Origin: an uncultured Eubacterium sp.
GTDB taxonomy: Bacteria > Bacillota > Clostridia > Lachnospirales > Lachnospiraceae
Direction of reading: 5' to 3'
Length of the DNA stretch: 15,360 nt
Assembly (NCBI GenBank): GCA_910584645.1
Contig: CAJUAU010000028.1
Span: forward strand, 1-15,360
Shown one piece after another: positions 7,498-14,897 of the stretch (position 1 is the first letter of the stretch; each line of letters begins with the position of its first letter). The notes under the pieces are model-generated. The model worked only from the letters and a program-made list of their open reading frames with translations. It did not search any database and was not told the origin of the DNA. The position numbers and the translations under genes were made by a program.

Positions 7498-8187
7498 CTA
7501 CACATTGATCTCAAATTTGTACCCCAGCCCCCAGATCGTCTTGATCTCCCAATCCGGATGCTCTACCTTATCCAGCTTTGCCCGAAGACGCTTAATATGG
7601 GAATCCACGGTGCGGCTGTCTCCAAAATAGTCCTGCCCCCAGAGGCTGTCGAGAAGATTGTCCCTCGTAAATACCTTGCTGGGATTCTCGGCAAGGATCC
7701 ACATAGTCTCTACCTCTTTTTTCGTCATTGGCACCTTCTCCGCCCCAATAAATACCGTGTATGCCTCAATATTTATGGTTAGGTCCCCGATGGTCAGTAC
7801 CTTTTTTCCAGAAGACTCCTCTCCCCTCCCGATCCGGCGCAGTACAGCACGCACCCGCGCCATCACTTCGCTGGGGCTGAAAGGCTTCACCACATAATCG
7901 TCGGCGCCGATATCCAGCCCCATTACCCGTTCATAATCTTCTCCTTTCGCTGTGATGAGTATGATGGGAACATCAGATGTTTCACGGATCTTTTTACAGA
8001 CCTTGTAACCATCCATCCCTGGCATCATAATATCCAGCAATACCACCGCCGGATTACATTTTTTAAACATCTCAAAAGCTTCGATGCCGTCTTTTGCCAC
8101 TACCGGCTCAAAACCTTCCTTAACGACATAAGTTCCGAGAACCTCCGTTATATCTTCATTATCATCTGCGATCAGTATATGCTGCAT
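7498..8187 (-). CDS. OmpR/PhoB-family response regulator
   Basis: This 229-residue DNA-binding regulator is phosphorylated by the kinase whose gene starts 63 nt downstream. The receiver domain has acidic D8 and D9, phosphoacceptor D52 in LLDIMMPGMDG, T79 and K101 in VVKPF. A winged-helix domain follows (about 128-229), with the conserved VDSHIKRLRAKL recognition-helix region and a GLGYKF wing. ATG 8187 was chosen because AGGAG lies 8 nt before it; an upstream ATG (8217) has no comparable site. The target genes cannot be deduced, but the hydrogenase gene just after the kinase and the divergent Ig-like protein gene are plausible neighbours to test. Confidence 0.93.
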   Translation of the reverse strand: MQHILIADDNEDITEVLGTYVVKEGFEPVVAKDGIEAFEMFKKCNPAVVLLDIMMPGMDGYKVCKKIRETSDVPIILITAKGEDYERVMGLDIGADDYVVKPFSPSEVMARVRAVLRRIGRGEESSGKKVLTIGDLTINIEAYTVFIGAEKVPMTKKEVETMWILAENPSKVFTRDNLLDSLWGQDYFGDSRTVDSHIKRLRAKLDKVEHPDWEIKTIWGLGYKFEINV

Positions 8188-8267
8188 CTTCAGCTCTCCT
8201 TCCTGGCTCAAAACCATTTGATCCTAACATTAATATATCTACTATATAACGAATTTTTATGTTTTTT

Positions 8268-8310
8268 CTGTGGCAGACGGTGCATTTTACATGACACTTT
8301 TATGCCACAG
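8268..8310. repeat. 8-bp inverted repeat in the divergent intergenic region
   Basis: CTGTGGCA (8268-8275) and TGCCACAG (8303-8310) are exact reverse complements separated by 27 nt. They lie between the divergent regulator gene and the Ig-like protein gene. Two half-sites of a regulator or a loose stem are possible. I could not identify a convincing promoter in this AT-rich 213-nt interval. Confidence 0.4.
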
Positions 8311-8350
8311 CTTATTGATAAACTCTACAAAAAGCTAGAGGTTTATCCCG

Positions 8351-8374
8351 TGTGCTGTACCACGGTACAGTACA
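8351..8374. promoter_or_regulatory. 24-bp dyad, operator-like, before the Ig-like gene
   Basis: The core CTGTACC-AC-GGTACAG (8355-8370) is a perfect dyad. It extends outward with three further matching pairs after one mismatch to span 8351-8374. It ends 26 nt before the start codon at 8401. The 2-nt centre suits a protein-binding site better than an RNA hairpin. The cognate regulator is unknown. Confidence 0.4.
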
Positions 8375-8400
8375 CCAGCTTCCTAGAAAGGTTGATTGCT

Positions 8401-9051
8401 ATGAAACGTAAAATGTTTTTTATAATACTTTTCTTCACCTTTATTTTATCCGGCGCTGTACTAACACAGTCTGCCACTGGCAGCTGTGCGCCCAAAAAAG
8501 TAAAATTAAACGTGAAAAAGCTGACTCTTGCCAAGGGCAGCACCTATACACTCCGGACTTATAACATGAGAAAGAAACAGACAGTCCGATTCGTCTCGGA
8601 TAATGAGGCGGTCGTCTCGGTTACCCCGCAGAAACCGCGTTCCAAAAGTGCAGAGATTAATGCTGTGGGTACTGGAAGTACGGTGGTACGTGCCAGCATT
8701 TATTCTGCTAAAGGCAAACTGACGCGCACCCTGAAAACAAAGATTCATGTCACGCCTCTTGCCATTAGTATAAAATTTACCCACCGGAAAGTCAAATTAA
8801 ATGTCGACGAATCAATGAAACTTTCCGTCATTATTAAACCAAGCACGTCCCAGGAGATTCCGCTGTATGAAACCTCGGATCCGGATGTTGTTACGATAAA
8901 CTCCAAAGGCGTGATCACCGCTGTGGCACCAGGGGAAGCGATCGTCAAGGCAACCCTTCTCTCCAGCGGACAGAAGGTGGTGTGCAAAGTAATCGTTCTC
9001 GACGGGATTGATGCCTCTCCGGCTCCCGACCAGCATGATTCTTCTGATTGA
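8401..9051 (+). CDS. Secreted protein with two bacterial Ig-like (BIG2) domains
   Basis: This is the only convincing plus-strand gene (216 residues). Residues 1-25 form a signal peptide: basic MKRK, then a long hydrophobic run, with possible cleavage before or around SCA (28-30). Two Ig-like domains of the BIG2 type follow. The first covers about 33-117, with the INAVGTGSTVVRAS pattern at 86-99. The second covers about 119-200, with ETSDPDVVTINSKGVITAV and PGEAIVKATL. The tail (about 201-216) is short, acidic and proline/serine-rich, with no LPxTG anchor or SLH domain, so the protein is probably released or loosely wall-associated. ATG 8401 has AGAAAGG 9 nt before it; in-frame codons upstream to 8179 lack a site and look non-coding. 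BIG2 domains usually mediate surface adhesion, but no ligand can be named. Confidence 0.8.
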   Translation: MKRKMFFIILFFTFILSGAVLTQSATGSCAPKKVKLNVKKLTLAKGSTYTLRTYNMRKKQTVRFVSDNEAVVSVTPQKPRSKSAEINAVGTGSTVVRASIYSAKGKLTRTLKTKIHVTPLAISIKFTHRKVKLNVDESMKLSVIIKPSTSQEIPLYETSDPDVVTINSKGVITAVAPGEAIVKATLLSSGQKVVCKVIVLDGIDASPAPDQHDSSD

Positions 9052-9084
9052 AGATTTTAGGATTTCTTTAATAAGCTAACCTGG

Positions 9085-9099
9085 CAGCGGTAACCGCTG
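9085..9099. repeat. Perfect palindrome CAGCGGT-A-ACCGCTG
   Basis: Two 7-bp arms surround a single central base, 33 nt after the stop codon of the Ig-like gene. It could form a short hairpin with a 3-nt loop followed by an AT-rich stretch, or be a protein-binding dyad. No T-run follows on the plus strand, so the hairpin further downstream is the better terminator. Confidence 0.4.
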
Positions 9100-9132
9100 A
9101 TTAAAAAATCGTTATCCAGTTTTTTCCATGTC

Positions 9133-9171
9133 AAAAGACTTCACAGGTAAAGTTCACATGTGGAGTCTTTT
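9133..9171. terminator. Bidirectional terminator between the Ig-like gene and copA
   Basis: A 13-bp stem (9133-9145 with 9159-9171, one G-U pair) has a 13-nt loop. The stem begins with AAAAGACT and ends with AGTCTTTT, followed by GTTATTTCC. The A/T symmetry gives a U-rich tail in both directions. This suits its place between the convergent genes ending at 9051 and 9210. Confidence 0.75.
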
Positions 9172-9209
9172 GTTATTTCCTGGGCTTGAGGACAGCTTAA
9201 CGGTGTCTG

Positions 9210-9419
9210 TCACTGGATTTCCTTAACCACGTAATCCTGCTCTTCCACTGCTTTTTTCAGGACTTCATCTGCAACCTCCGCTGACAGTGTCACAACAGCT
9301 GTTCCCTTCTCGTGGCTCACCTCAGCGCTCTCCACGCCATCCAGTGTCTCCAGACATTTTTTTACTCTCGCCTCACAGTGTCCACACATCATTCCTTCGA
9401 TCATCATTGTCTTTTTCAT
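9210..9419 (-). CDS. copZ: Possible CopZ copper chaperone from an internal start in copA
   Basis: Within the 3' end of copA, in the same frame, ATG 9419 is preceded by AAAAGGAG at 9-nt spacing, as good as the sites of the neighbouring genes. Translation from here gives exactly 69 residues, MKKTMMIEGMMCGHC onward, with the length and single CxxC copper site of free-standing CopZ chaperones. A separate CopZ could therefore be made from the same mRNA while the long form carries the domain fused to the pump. E. coli copA is known to yield a pump and a chaperone from one gene by a different route (frameshifting). That this start is used is inference; the site could be a relic of an ancestral separate gene. 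Confidence 0.45.
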   Translation of the reverse strand: MKKTMMIEGMMCGHCEARVKKCLETLDGVESAEVSHEKGTAVVTLSAEVADEVLKKAVEEQDYVVKEIQ

Positions 9420-11777
9420 CTCAACATTCTCCTTTTCCATTCTTTTTTTAGATATTTGTTTTTTGTCCCGTTTCGGGTTCCTAAGATCCAGCAGATTCAG
9501 CCGCAGGGCGTTGCTGACCACACAAAAGCTGGAGAGTCCCATAGCTGCTGCCCCAAACATCGGATTCAGCTGCCATCCAAACAGAGGGATCCAGACTCCC
9601 GCCGCCAGCGGGATTCCAATGACGTTATAGATAAATGCCCAGAACAGATTCTCATGAATGTTCCGAAGCACTCCCCGGCTCAGCCGGATCGCTGCAGCCA
9701 CATCGGAGAGCCGGCTTTTCATCAGCACCACATCCGCCGCATCCACCGCCACATCCGTACCTGCTCCGATGGCAATTCCGACGTCTGCCCTGGTGAGTGC
9801 CGGAGCATCGTTGATGCCGTCTCCCACCATCGCCACCTTCCCCCGGGAGGCAAAGCGACGCACCTGTTCTTCTTTTCCATCTGGCAGAACACCGGCGATG
9901 ATCTCATCCACTCCTGCCTGGGCTCCGATGGCTTCTGCTGTCTTTGCATTATCTCCGGTAAGCATCACCACCCGGATGCCCATATTTTTCAATTCCCGGA
10001 CCGCCTGGGGGCTGTCCTCCTTGATCACATCTGCCACCGCGATGCAGCCGAGAAAGCGTTTTTCCTCTGCAAAGTAGAGAGGGGTTTTTCCGGATCCCGC
10101 CAGCCTCTCTCCCTCTTCCCGGATCTGCGGAGGAATCTCCGCCACATCTCCAATATATTCCCGCTTTCCGCCATATACCGTTTTTCCTGCCAGCTGTCCC
10201 TGGACGCCATTTCCTGCTATCTCCACAAAATCAGTTACTCCAGTGCTGACACCCGCGGCAGAAATATGAATGGAAGCATTTTTTCTGGAGTCTCCTGCCA
10301 CTGCTCCTTCCCGGTTTACATACTCTACGACTGCCTTCGCCAGTGGATGCTCACTTTTTCCCTCCAGCAGATAAGCAGTGTTCAGCAGCTCTTCCGCGGA
10401 CACACCTTCCGCCGGAAATACATCCGTGACTTTTGGCTCCCCAAGGGTTATGGTTCCTGTCTTATCCAGCACAACAATCTCTGTTTTCCCCGTCGTCTCC
10501 AGGGACACCGCCGTCTTAAACAGAATCCCATTTTTCGCACCCATGCCATTTCCCACCATGATCGCCACTGGTGTCGCCAGTCCCAGGGCACAGGGACAAC
10601 TGATAACGAGTACAGAGATCCCTCTGGCAAGGGCATAACCGAATCCTTCACCGGCAAACATCCAAACAAGGATCGTCACTGCTGCGATACCGATCACCAC
10701 TGGCACAAACACACCGGACACCTTGTCTGCCACCTTGGCGATGGGGGCTTTGGTCGCGGCGGCATCGCTGACCATCTGGATGATCTGGGACAGCGTGGTA
10801 TCTTCGCCAACCCGGTCAGCTACGCATTTGAGAAATCCATTCTGGTTGATGGTGGCAGCAGATACCATGTCCCCTTCGGCCTTGTCCACAGGAATGCTCT
10901 CTCCCGTCAGCGCCGCCTCGTTGACAGAGCCGTTTCCCTCCAGAACGATGCCGTCCACGGGAATACTTTCTCCGGGACGAACCACAAAGACATCTCCCTT
11001 TTTTACCTGGGATACCGGCACCTCCTGCTCCTTACCGTCCAGGACAATGACCGCTGTCTTTGGCGCAAGGCGCATCAGGCTTTTCAGCGCATCGGTAGTC
11101 CTGCCCTTGGAACGGGCCTCCAGCATTTTCCCTACTGTGATCAGCGTGAGGATCGTAGCCGCCGACTCGAAATATAATTCATGCATATACCTGTGCATCT
11201 CTGCCATATTTCTGTCCAGCAGGGCATAGGACATGCCAAAGAGGGCATAGAGGCTGTAGACATACGCCGCGCCTGCTCCCAGCGCTACCAGCGTATCCAT
11301 GTTGGGGGCGCGGTGCCAGAGACCACGGAACCCACTGATAAAGAAACGCTGGTTGATCACCATGATCACCGTGGTCAGCAGCAGCTGGATGATAGCCAAT
11401 GCCAGATGATTCCTCTCCAACACTTCCGGCAGCCACCACCCCCACATCATATTTCCCATGGAAATATACATCAACACCACGAGGAATCCCACGGAAGCAA
11501 GCAGCCTCAGCTTAAGCCTGGGGGTCTCCTGGTCTTCCAGCGCGTCCGCCGGGGAAGCCGCAGGCTCTGCCCCACCCCTTTCTTTTCGTTCCGCGTGATA
11601 TCCCGCCTCTTCCACCGCCTTAATGACGTCCTGGTCCGCGGCGTTTCCTTCCACCGCCATGGAATTGGTCAGAAGGCTCACTGACACGGACTCTACCCCC
11701 GGCAGTTTACACACCGCCTTCTCCACCCTGGCACTGCAGGCGGCACAGCTCATGCCTGTTACTTTATACTGTTCCAT
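9210..11777 (-). CDS. copA: Copper-exporting P-type ATPase CopA with C-terminal CopZ-like domain
   Basis: This is a P1B-type ATPase pumping Cu(I) out of the cytoplasm (855 residues). The N-terminal heavy-metal-associated domain has GMSCAAC (C11, C14). Eight membrane segments are expected. Catalytic motifs are TGES (291-294), transport-site CPC (C394, C396), phosphorylated Asp438 in DKTGT, an HP motif (477-478) and GDGINDAP (652-659). Later YN (717-718) and MGLSS mark the Cu(I)-specific subgroup. After the last membrane segment a lysine-rich linker leads to a second heavy-metal domain (about 787-855, MMCGHC with C798 and C801). That extra domain has its own internal start, described separately. 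ATG 11777 is preceded by AGGAGG at 5-nt spacing; GTG/ATG codons further up lack this. csoR ends 46 nt upstream, forming one operon. Confidence 0.95.
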   Translation of the reverse strand: MEQYKVTGMSCAACSARVEKAVCKLPGVESVSVSLLTNSMAVEGNAADQDVIKAVEEAGYHAERKERGGAEPAASPADALEDQETPRLKLRLLASVGFLVVLMYISMGNMMWGWWLPEVLERNHLALAIIQLLLTTVIMVINQRFFISGFRGLWHRAPNMDTLVALGAGAAYVYSLYALFGMSYALLDRNMAEMHRYMHELYFESAATILTLITVGKMLEARSKGRTTDALKSLMRLAPKTAVIVLDGKEQEVPVSQVKKGDVFVVRPGESIPVDGIVLEGNGSVNEAALTGESIPVDKAEGDMVSAATINQNGFLKCVADRVGEDTTLSQIIQMVSDAAATKAPIAKVADKVSGVFVPVVIGIAAVTILVWMFAGEGFGYALARGISVLVISCPCALGLATPVAIMVGNGMGAKNGILFKTAVSLETTGKTEIVVLDKTGTITLGEPKVTDVFPAEGVSAEELLNTAYLLEGKSEHPLAKAVVEYVNREGAVAGDSRKNASIHISAAGVSTGVTDFVEIAGNGVQGQLAGKTVYGGKREYIGDVAEIPPQIREEGERLAGSGKTPLYFAEEKRFLGCIAVADVIKEDSPQAVRELKNMGIRVVMLTGDNAKTAEAIGAQAGVDEIIAGVLPDGKEEQVRRFASRGKVAMVGDGINDAPALTRADVGIAIGAGTDVAVDAADVVLMKSRLSDVAAAIRLSRGVLRNIHENLFWAFIYNVIGIPLAAGVWIPLFGWQLNPMFGAAAMGLSSFCVVSNALRLNLLDLRNPKRDKKQISKKRMEKENVEMKKTMMIEGMMCGHCEARVKKCLETLDGVESAEVSHEKGTAVVTLSAEVADEVLKKAVEEQDYVVKEIQ

Positions 11778-11823
11778 GGTCTCCTCCTTTTCCATAAACA
11801 AATCTCTATTGAACTCCTGCCCC

Positions 11824-12126
11824 TTATCTCATTAATTTCTGCAGGGCAGTCACCAGTTCATCAATAGTCTCGTCCTTTCCCTCCCGGATATCCTCTGCCA
11901 CACAGGTACGGATATGGTTTGCCAGCAGCACCTTATTGAAGCTGTTCAGCGCTGCAGTGACTGCGGATACCTGGGTGAGAATATCCACACAGTATGCGTC
12001 ATTTTCCACCATTTTCTCCACCCCCCGCACCTGTCCCTCGATACGTCTGAGACGGTTCAGAAGATCCTTATATTCCTTTTCATCCCGCTCTTTTTTCTTA
12101 TTGGAACAACATTCCTTTTGGTTCAT
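11824..12126 (-). CDS. csoR: Copper-sensing transcriptional repressor CsoR
   Basis: This 100-residue all-helical repressor is released from DNA when it binds Cu(I). The Cu-binding triad is present: C46 (in AYCVDIL), H71 and C75 (in NHIRTC), matching the Cys-His-Cys set of known CsoR proteins. The family signature RLRRIEGQVRGVEKMV is intact at 25-40. An N-terminal Cys pair (C6, C7) is extra to the core. ATG 12126 has GGAG 8 nt before it. It is the first gene of the csoR-copA operon and sits behind its own probable operator. Confidence 0.93.
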   Translation of the reverse strand: MNQKECCSNKKKERDEKEYKDLLNRLRRIEGQVRGVEKMVENDAYCVDILTQVSAVTAALNSFNKVLLANHIRTCVAEDIREGKDETIDELVTALQKLMR

Positions 12127-12223
12127 TTATTATTCTCCATTCTGTCTGCCTGTATGCAGAACCAGGGCGGTACAACAGTGAGGCAGGCTTATATGCCATC
12201 AGTGTATCTTTACATTTACAGAC

Positions 12224-12252
12224 ATTATATACCCCTATGGGGTATCTGTCAA
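12224..12252 (-). promoter_or_regulatory. csoR-copA promoter
   Basis: The minus strand has TTGACA (12252-12247), a 17-nt spacer and TATAAT (12229-12224), a perfect match to both consensus boxes. The leader to the csoR start codon is about 90 nt. The spacer holds the CsoR operator listed separately, so this consensus promoter should be strong when the repressor leaves. Confidence 0.9.
12229..12245. promoter_or_regulatory. CsoR operator
   Basis: ATACCCC-TAT-GGGGTAT is a 7-3-7 inverted repeat placed between -35 and -10 of the csoR promoter. It matches the G-tract pseudo-palindrome bound by CsoR proteins. The position implies that bound repressor blocks RNA polymerase, giving copper-inducible autoregulation of csoR and copA. 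Confidence 0.85.
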
Positions 12253-12269
12253 GAAAAGAAAAATGACCG

Positions 12270-12303
12270 GCTGGAGAATTCCTGTTTCACAAAAATCTCC
12301 AGC
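12270..12303 (-). terminator. Probable terminator after the 13499-12330 gene
   Basis: GCTGGAGA/TCTCCAGC forms an 8-bp stem (12270-12277 with 12296-12303) with an 18-nt loop. On the minus strand CGGTCA and then ATTTTTCTTTTC follow. The large loop and 6-nt gap before the T-run weaken it. It would separate the leucine-rich gene from the copper promoter just beyond. Confidence 0.45.
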
Positions 12304-12329
12304 ACGATCATAAAAAACAGCGCCGGTTT

Positions 12330-13499
12330 TTATCCATGGGAAAATGGCTGATCGCCAAATTTATCGTAGTCCGCTGGATAAGTCTTCGTTTTTATATACA
12401 CATACTTTTTAGTTTTCCTCTGAATGGACTTTTTAGTTTTCACTCCCCTCGTATAAAGCGTTAGTTTCTTCTTTGCATGGGACTTATACCAGCTTGAATT
12501 GAATTTAAGTTCTACCCCGGAATAAACCTGCAGAAAAGAAAGCTTTTTGCAGGATGTCAGATCCACTTTCTTATTCTTCGTCATGTATACCAGCTCTTTC
12601 AAAGAATTATTTTTCGGAAGTTTTAAGACACAGGCCTCCGCCGCAGACCCGTACATTTTTCTAACCATGTTATTGTCATAATCATAATAATATCTGTCAC
12701 CTATTATTTTTACCTTCTCAATCTTCGTATTCTTCCGCAGGTCAAGGGAAGGAACACGGACGCCCTGGAACCATACCCTTTTTAATTTCTTATTCGCTGA
12801 GAGATCCACGTTACCAAGTTTTGAAGAACGTGCTATATAATAACTATCCGTTTCCCCGATCCGTAGTTCTTCCAGGTTCACCGCCTTTTTCAAAGAAAAA
12901 ACAGAACATTGGAAACCGGGACCAAATTTGATGACCTTCAACTGTTTCATCGGGAAATCCTGCTCCAGCCTGGAACAATCTGTCCAGTTACAGAACCATG
13001 GCACATATCCTCCTTCGCCATCATCATCAATACAGATCTCTTTCAATTTTGCATTTTTCTTCAGTGATCCCTGGGTCTTTTCATATCCATTAACAGAATA
13101 GGACCTTAATTCCGGGAAATATTCTATTCCTTTTACCGACAGCGTCTGCTGGCTTTCCTTCCCCGACCTCCAGGACAACGTCTCTGTCTCTGACCGAACA
13201 TCCGGGAAAAGAGGTTCAACCAGATCATAATCCGTAGCATCCTGATAATAAAACGGATCAATATAATTAATATACAAATGTTTTAATACACTTCTCTCCT
13301 TTAATGACAATATATTATCCTTGTCTGTATCATACCGGGCTGCCAAACACCGAAACCTCTCATCTGGAAAATTTTCCTCGTTGACCGGCACACTTCCATC
13401 TGCATTGACTGCTGCCCGTGAGTGCTTTGGTTCCGCGCAGAAAAATGAAAAACAAATCAATATCCCTGCTAATATTATACTAATTTTTATCTTCTTCAT
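12330..13499 (-). CDS. Secreted EF-hand/leucine-rich repeat-like protein (diverged copy)
   Basis: This 389-residue exported protein has no known specific function. Residues 1-30 form a signal peptide (MKKIKISIILAG, hydrophobic core, likely cleavage near SRAA). Next is the NFPDERFR motif seen in Lachnospiraceae leucine-rich surface proteins. An EF-hand-type calcium loop follows at 57-68 (DTDKDNILSLKE: D57, D59, D61, E68). The central region has irregular leucine-rich units such as VDLSANKKLKRV and LDLRKNTKIEKV. The C-terminus is very lysine-rich (about 340-372), and no sorting signal or SLH domain is seen. GGGAGG lies between an in-frame ATG at 13520 and ATG 13499, favouring 13499. It is 60 nt downstream of its paralog, which has exactly the same length, and may be co-transcribed with it. 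Confidence 0.75.
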   Translation of the reverse strand: MKKIKISIILAGILICFSFFCAEPKHSRAAVNADGSVPVNEENFPDERFRCLAARYDTDKDNILSLKERSVLKHLYINYIDPFYYQDATDYDLVEPLFPDVRSETETLSWRSGKESQQTLSVKGIEYFPELRSYSVNGYEKTQGSLKKNAKLKEICIDDDGEGGYVPWFCNWTDCSRLEQDFPMKQLKVIKFGPGFQCSVFSLKKAVNLEELRIGETDSYYIARSSKLGNVDLSANKKLKRVWFQGVRVPSLDLRKNTKIEKVKIIGDRYYYDYDNNMVRKMYGSAAEACVLKLPKNNSLKELVYMTKNKKVDLTSCKKLSFLQVYSGVELKFNSSWYKSHAKKKLTLYTRGVKTKKSIQRKTKKYVYIKTKTYPADYDKFGDQPFSHG

Positions 13500-13559
13500 A
13501 GTGTTCTTACCTCCCTTCAAAATGTATGATATGAACTGTCAATATTCCTACTCTCAAAT

Positions 13560-14729
13560 TCAGATCATAGTATATTTCTTTTTCTTCCCAGCCTTAATCT
13601 TTTTAATAAATTTCCCACTTTTTACAATAGCACATCCCCACTTTTTCTTCTTGAATGTCTTACGGATCCAGCTTGACTTTACTTTTGCTTTTACAAATTT
13701 CAGAGTCTGAAAATCTTCCAGCTTGGAAAGCCTTGAGATATCGATGGTTTTATCTGCAGTGAAATAGTAAAGTGTCTGTATATTGTTTTTTGGGGCAAAG
13801 GTAATCTTGCATTTCATATTTTTTTCTGGCAGGTAATACACATAACCAGGCTTCTCTTCTAAATCCCGTCCATAGCCTTGACCAGTTTTAGATTTACCAG
13901 AATACACCTTCACAGATTGCAATTTAGTATTCTTCCTTAGATCCAGTTTGGCTGGCATAATATTTTTCAGTTCCAGCTCTTTTAATTTTACATTTTTAGA
14001 CAGATTGAGAGCCGGCAGACGACGGCCGCTCTCATCCGGCAGTATCACCCTCAGGACCTGGAGGCCAGCTATTTCGTCTACATCCAATTCATTCGCATAA
14101 ATATTTTCTAAATGCATATATGTCAGCTGGGACACCGGAAAATCCTTCTGAACCTGATGATAACCTTTATCTCCCAAATTAGTGCAGCCCACCCATATCT
14201 TTCTTAAATTCACATTATTTTTAAAGGAACCAGACAAAAGCTCATATCTATCTACTCTTACTTCTTGAAGATTGAAAAAATATTCGATTCCCGTCAAGTC
14301 TATTTTATCGCTCCATTTTTCTGCGCCTTCGTACAATATTTTACATGTTTGGTTAGCATATGTCTTCTCACCAAGTTCGAAAGTCCGTCTGCTTTTACTA
14401 CTATGATATACCAGATTATCTTCCCGACCTGTATCTCTCATATCGGAATACCAGCAGTTAATGACCACGCTGCCAGCACTATTCAAACTCAAATAATGGA
14501 CTGTCTCCCGTTCCTGCCTGCTCAGGATCCCATCTTTGTTCTCATCCAGCCACCTTTCCAGTTCTGTCCTAAAATACTCATCTGGAAAATGGACCTCATC
14601 CAGAGGCACATCCTGCATATACTCCGGCTTAACCTCTGCTTTTGCTTCCTTCCCTGTTTCAATGTTTCCATACAATATGATCATACACAGGATAACCCCT
14701 GTCATGATCCTTCGTGCTGTTCTTTCCAT
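13560..14729 (-). CDS. Secreted EF-hand/leucine-rich repeat-like protein (complete copy)
   Basis: This is a 389-residue paralog of its neighbours. A signal peptide covers about 1-32 (MERTARRIMTGVILCMII, likely cut near AKA). The NFPD-type motif appears as HFPDEYFRTEL. The EF-hand loop at 62-73 reads DENKDGILSRQE, with canonical positions D62, N64, D66, G67 and E73. Leucine-rich units include LNLSKNVKLKELEL and LDLRKNTKLQSV. The C-terminal 90 residues end in KKKKYTMI and carry many lysines, giving a strongly basic tail that may bind wall polymers (inference). ATG 14729 has GGGGGG at 8-nt spacing; the in-frame GTG 14738 is too close to it. The last 153 residues match the partial gene at the right edge at 136 positions. 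Confidence 0.78.
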   Translation of the reverse strand: MERTARRIMTGVILCMIILYGNIETGKEAKAEVKPEYMQDVPLDEVHFPDEYFRTELERWLDENKDGILSRQERETVHYLSLNSAGSVVINCWYSDMRDTGREDNLVYHSSKSRRTFELGEKTYANQTCKILYEGAEKWSDKIDLTGIEYFFNLQEVRVDRYELLSGSFKNNVNLRKIWVGCTNLGDKGYHQVQKDFPVSQLTYMHLENIYANELDVDEIAGLQVLRVILPDESGRRLPALNLSKNVKLKELELKNIMPAKLDLRKNTKLQSVKVYSGKSKTGQGYGRDLEEKPGYVYYLPEKNMKCKITFAPKNNIQTLYYFTADKTIDISRLSKLEDFQTLKFVKAKVKSSWIRKTFKKKKWGCAIVKSGKFIKKIKAGKKKKYTMI

Positions 14730-14762
14730 GAAAAACACCCCCCTTCACTACTAATATAGTTA

Positions 14763-14790
14763 CTTATAGACTATCACAATAGTCCGGCAA
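14763..14790 (-). promoter_or_regulatory. Possible promoter with dyad spacer before the complete copy
   Basis: The minus strand has TTGCCG (14790-14785), a 16-nt spacer and TATAAG (14768-14763). The spacer is itself an inverted repeat, GACTAT-TGTG-ATAGTC. The -35 box is weak (4/6) and the -10 box good (5/6). The dyad exactly fills the spacer, which would suit a repressor or activator site. Confidence 0.4.
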
Positions 14791-14844
14791 GATCAACGTT
14801 TTTCTCTAAAAAGTTAAATCTCAAAAATTACTGCATTCACTTAA

Positions 14845-14889
14845 CAGCGGCGCCAGTCTGAATCCTGAAATTTCAGATTGGCGCCGCTG
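14845..14889 (-). terminator. Long hairpin after the right-edge partial gene
   Basis: Arms of 18 bp (14845-14862 with 14872-14889), with one mismatch, enclose a 9-nt loop. The hairpin begins 8 nt after the stop codon of the partial gene. It is GC-rich at the base (CAGCGGCGCCA). The expected T-run is missing; TTAAGTG follows. It is probably a terminator or 3'-end stabiliser. Confidence 0.5.
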
Positions 14890-14897
14890 CAAATAAA

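Noticed and set aside
8179..8400. N-terminal extension of the Ig-like protein frame
   Set aside because: The extension has no ribosome binding site and would place the signal peptide inside the protein; it covers the regulator gene's leader region and the dyads.
9312..11177. Long plus-strand open frame (621 codons) opposite copA
   Set aside because: It is a shadow of copA: the opposite strand encodes all P-type ATPase motifs, while this frame shows no recognisable domain and is rich in His, Ser and Cys as expected from antisense translation.
12130..12215. Possible riboswitch or attenuator in the csoR leader
   Set aside because: Only short 5-bp stems are visible and the CsoR operator already explains regulation.
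13500..13559. TTGACA at the start of a promoter before the diverged leucine-rich copy
   Set aside because: No acceptable -10 box lies at 16-19 nt; read-through from the upstream paralog is as likely.
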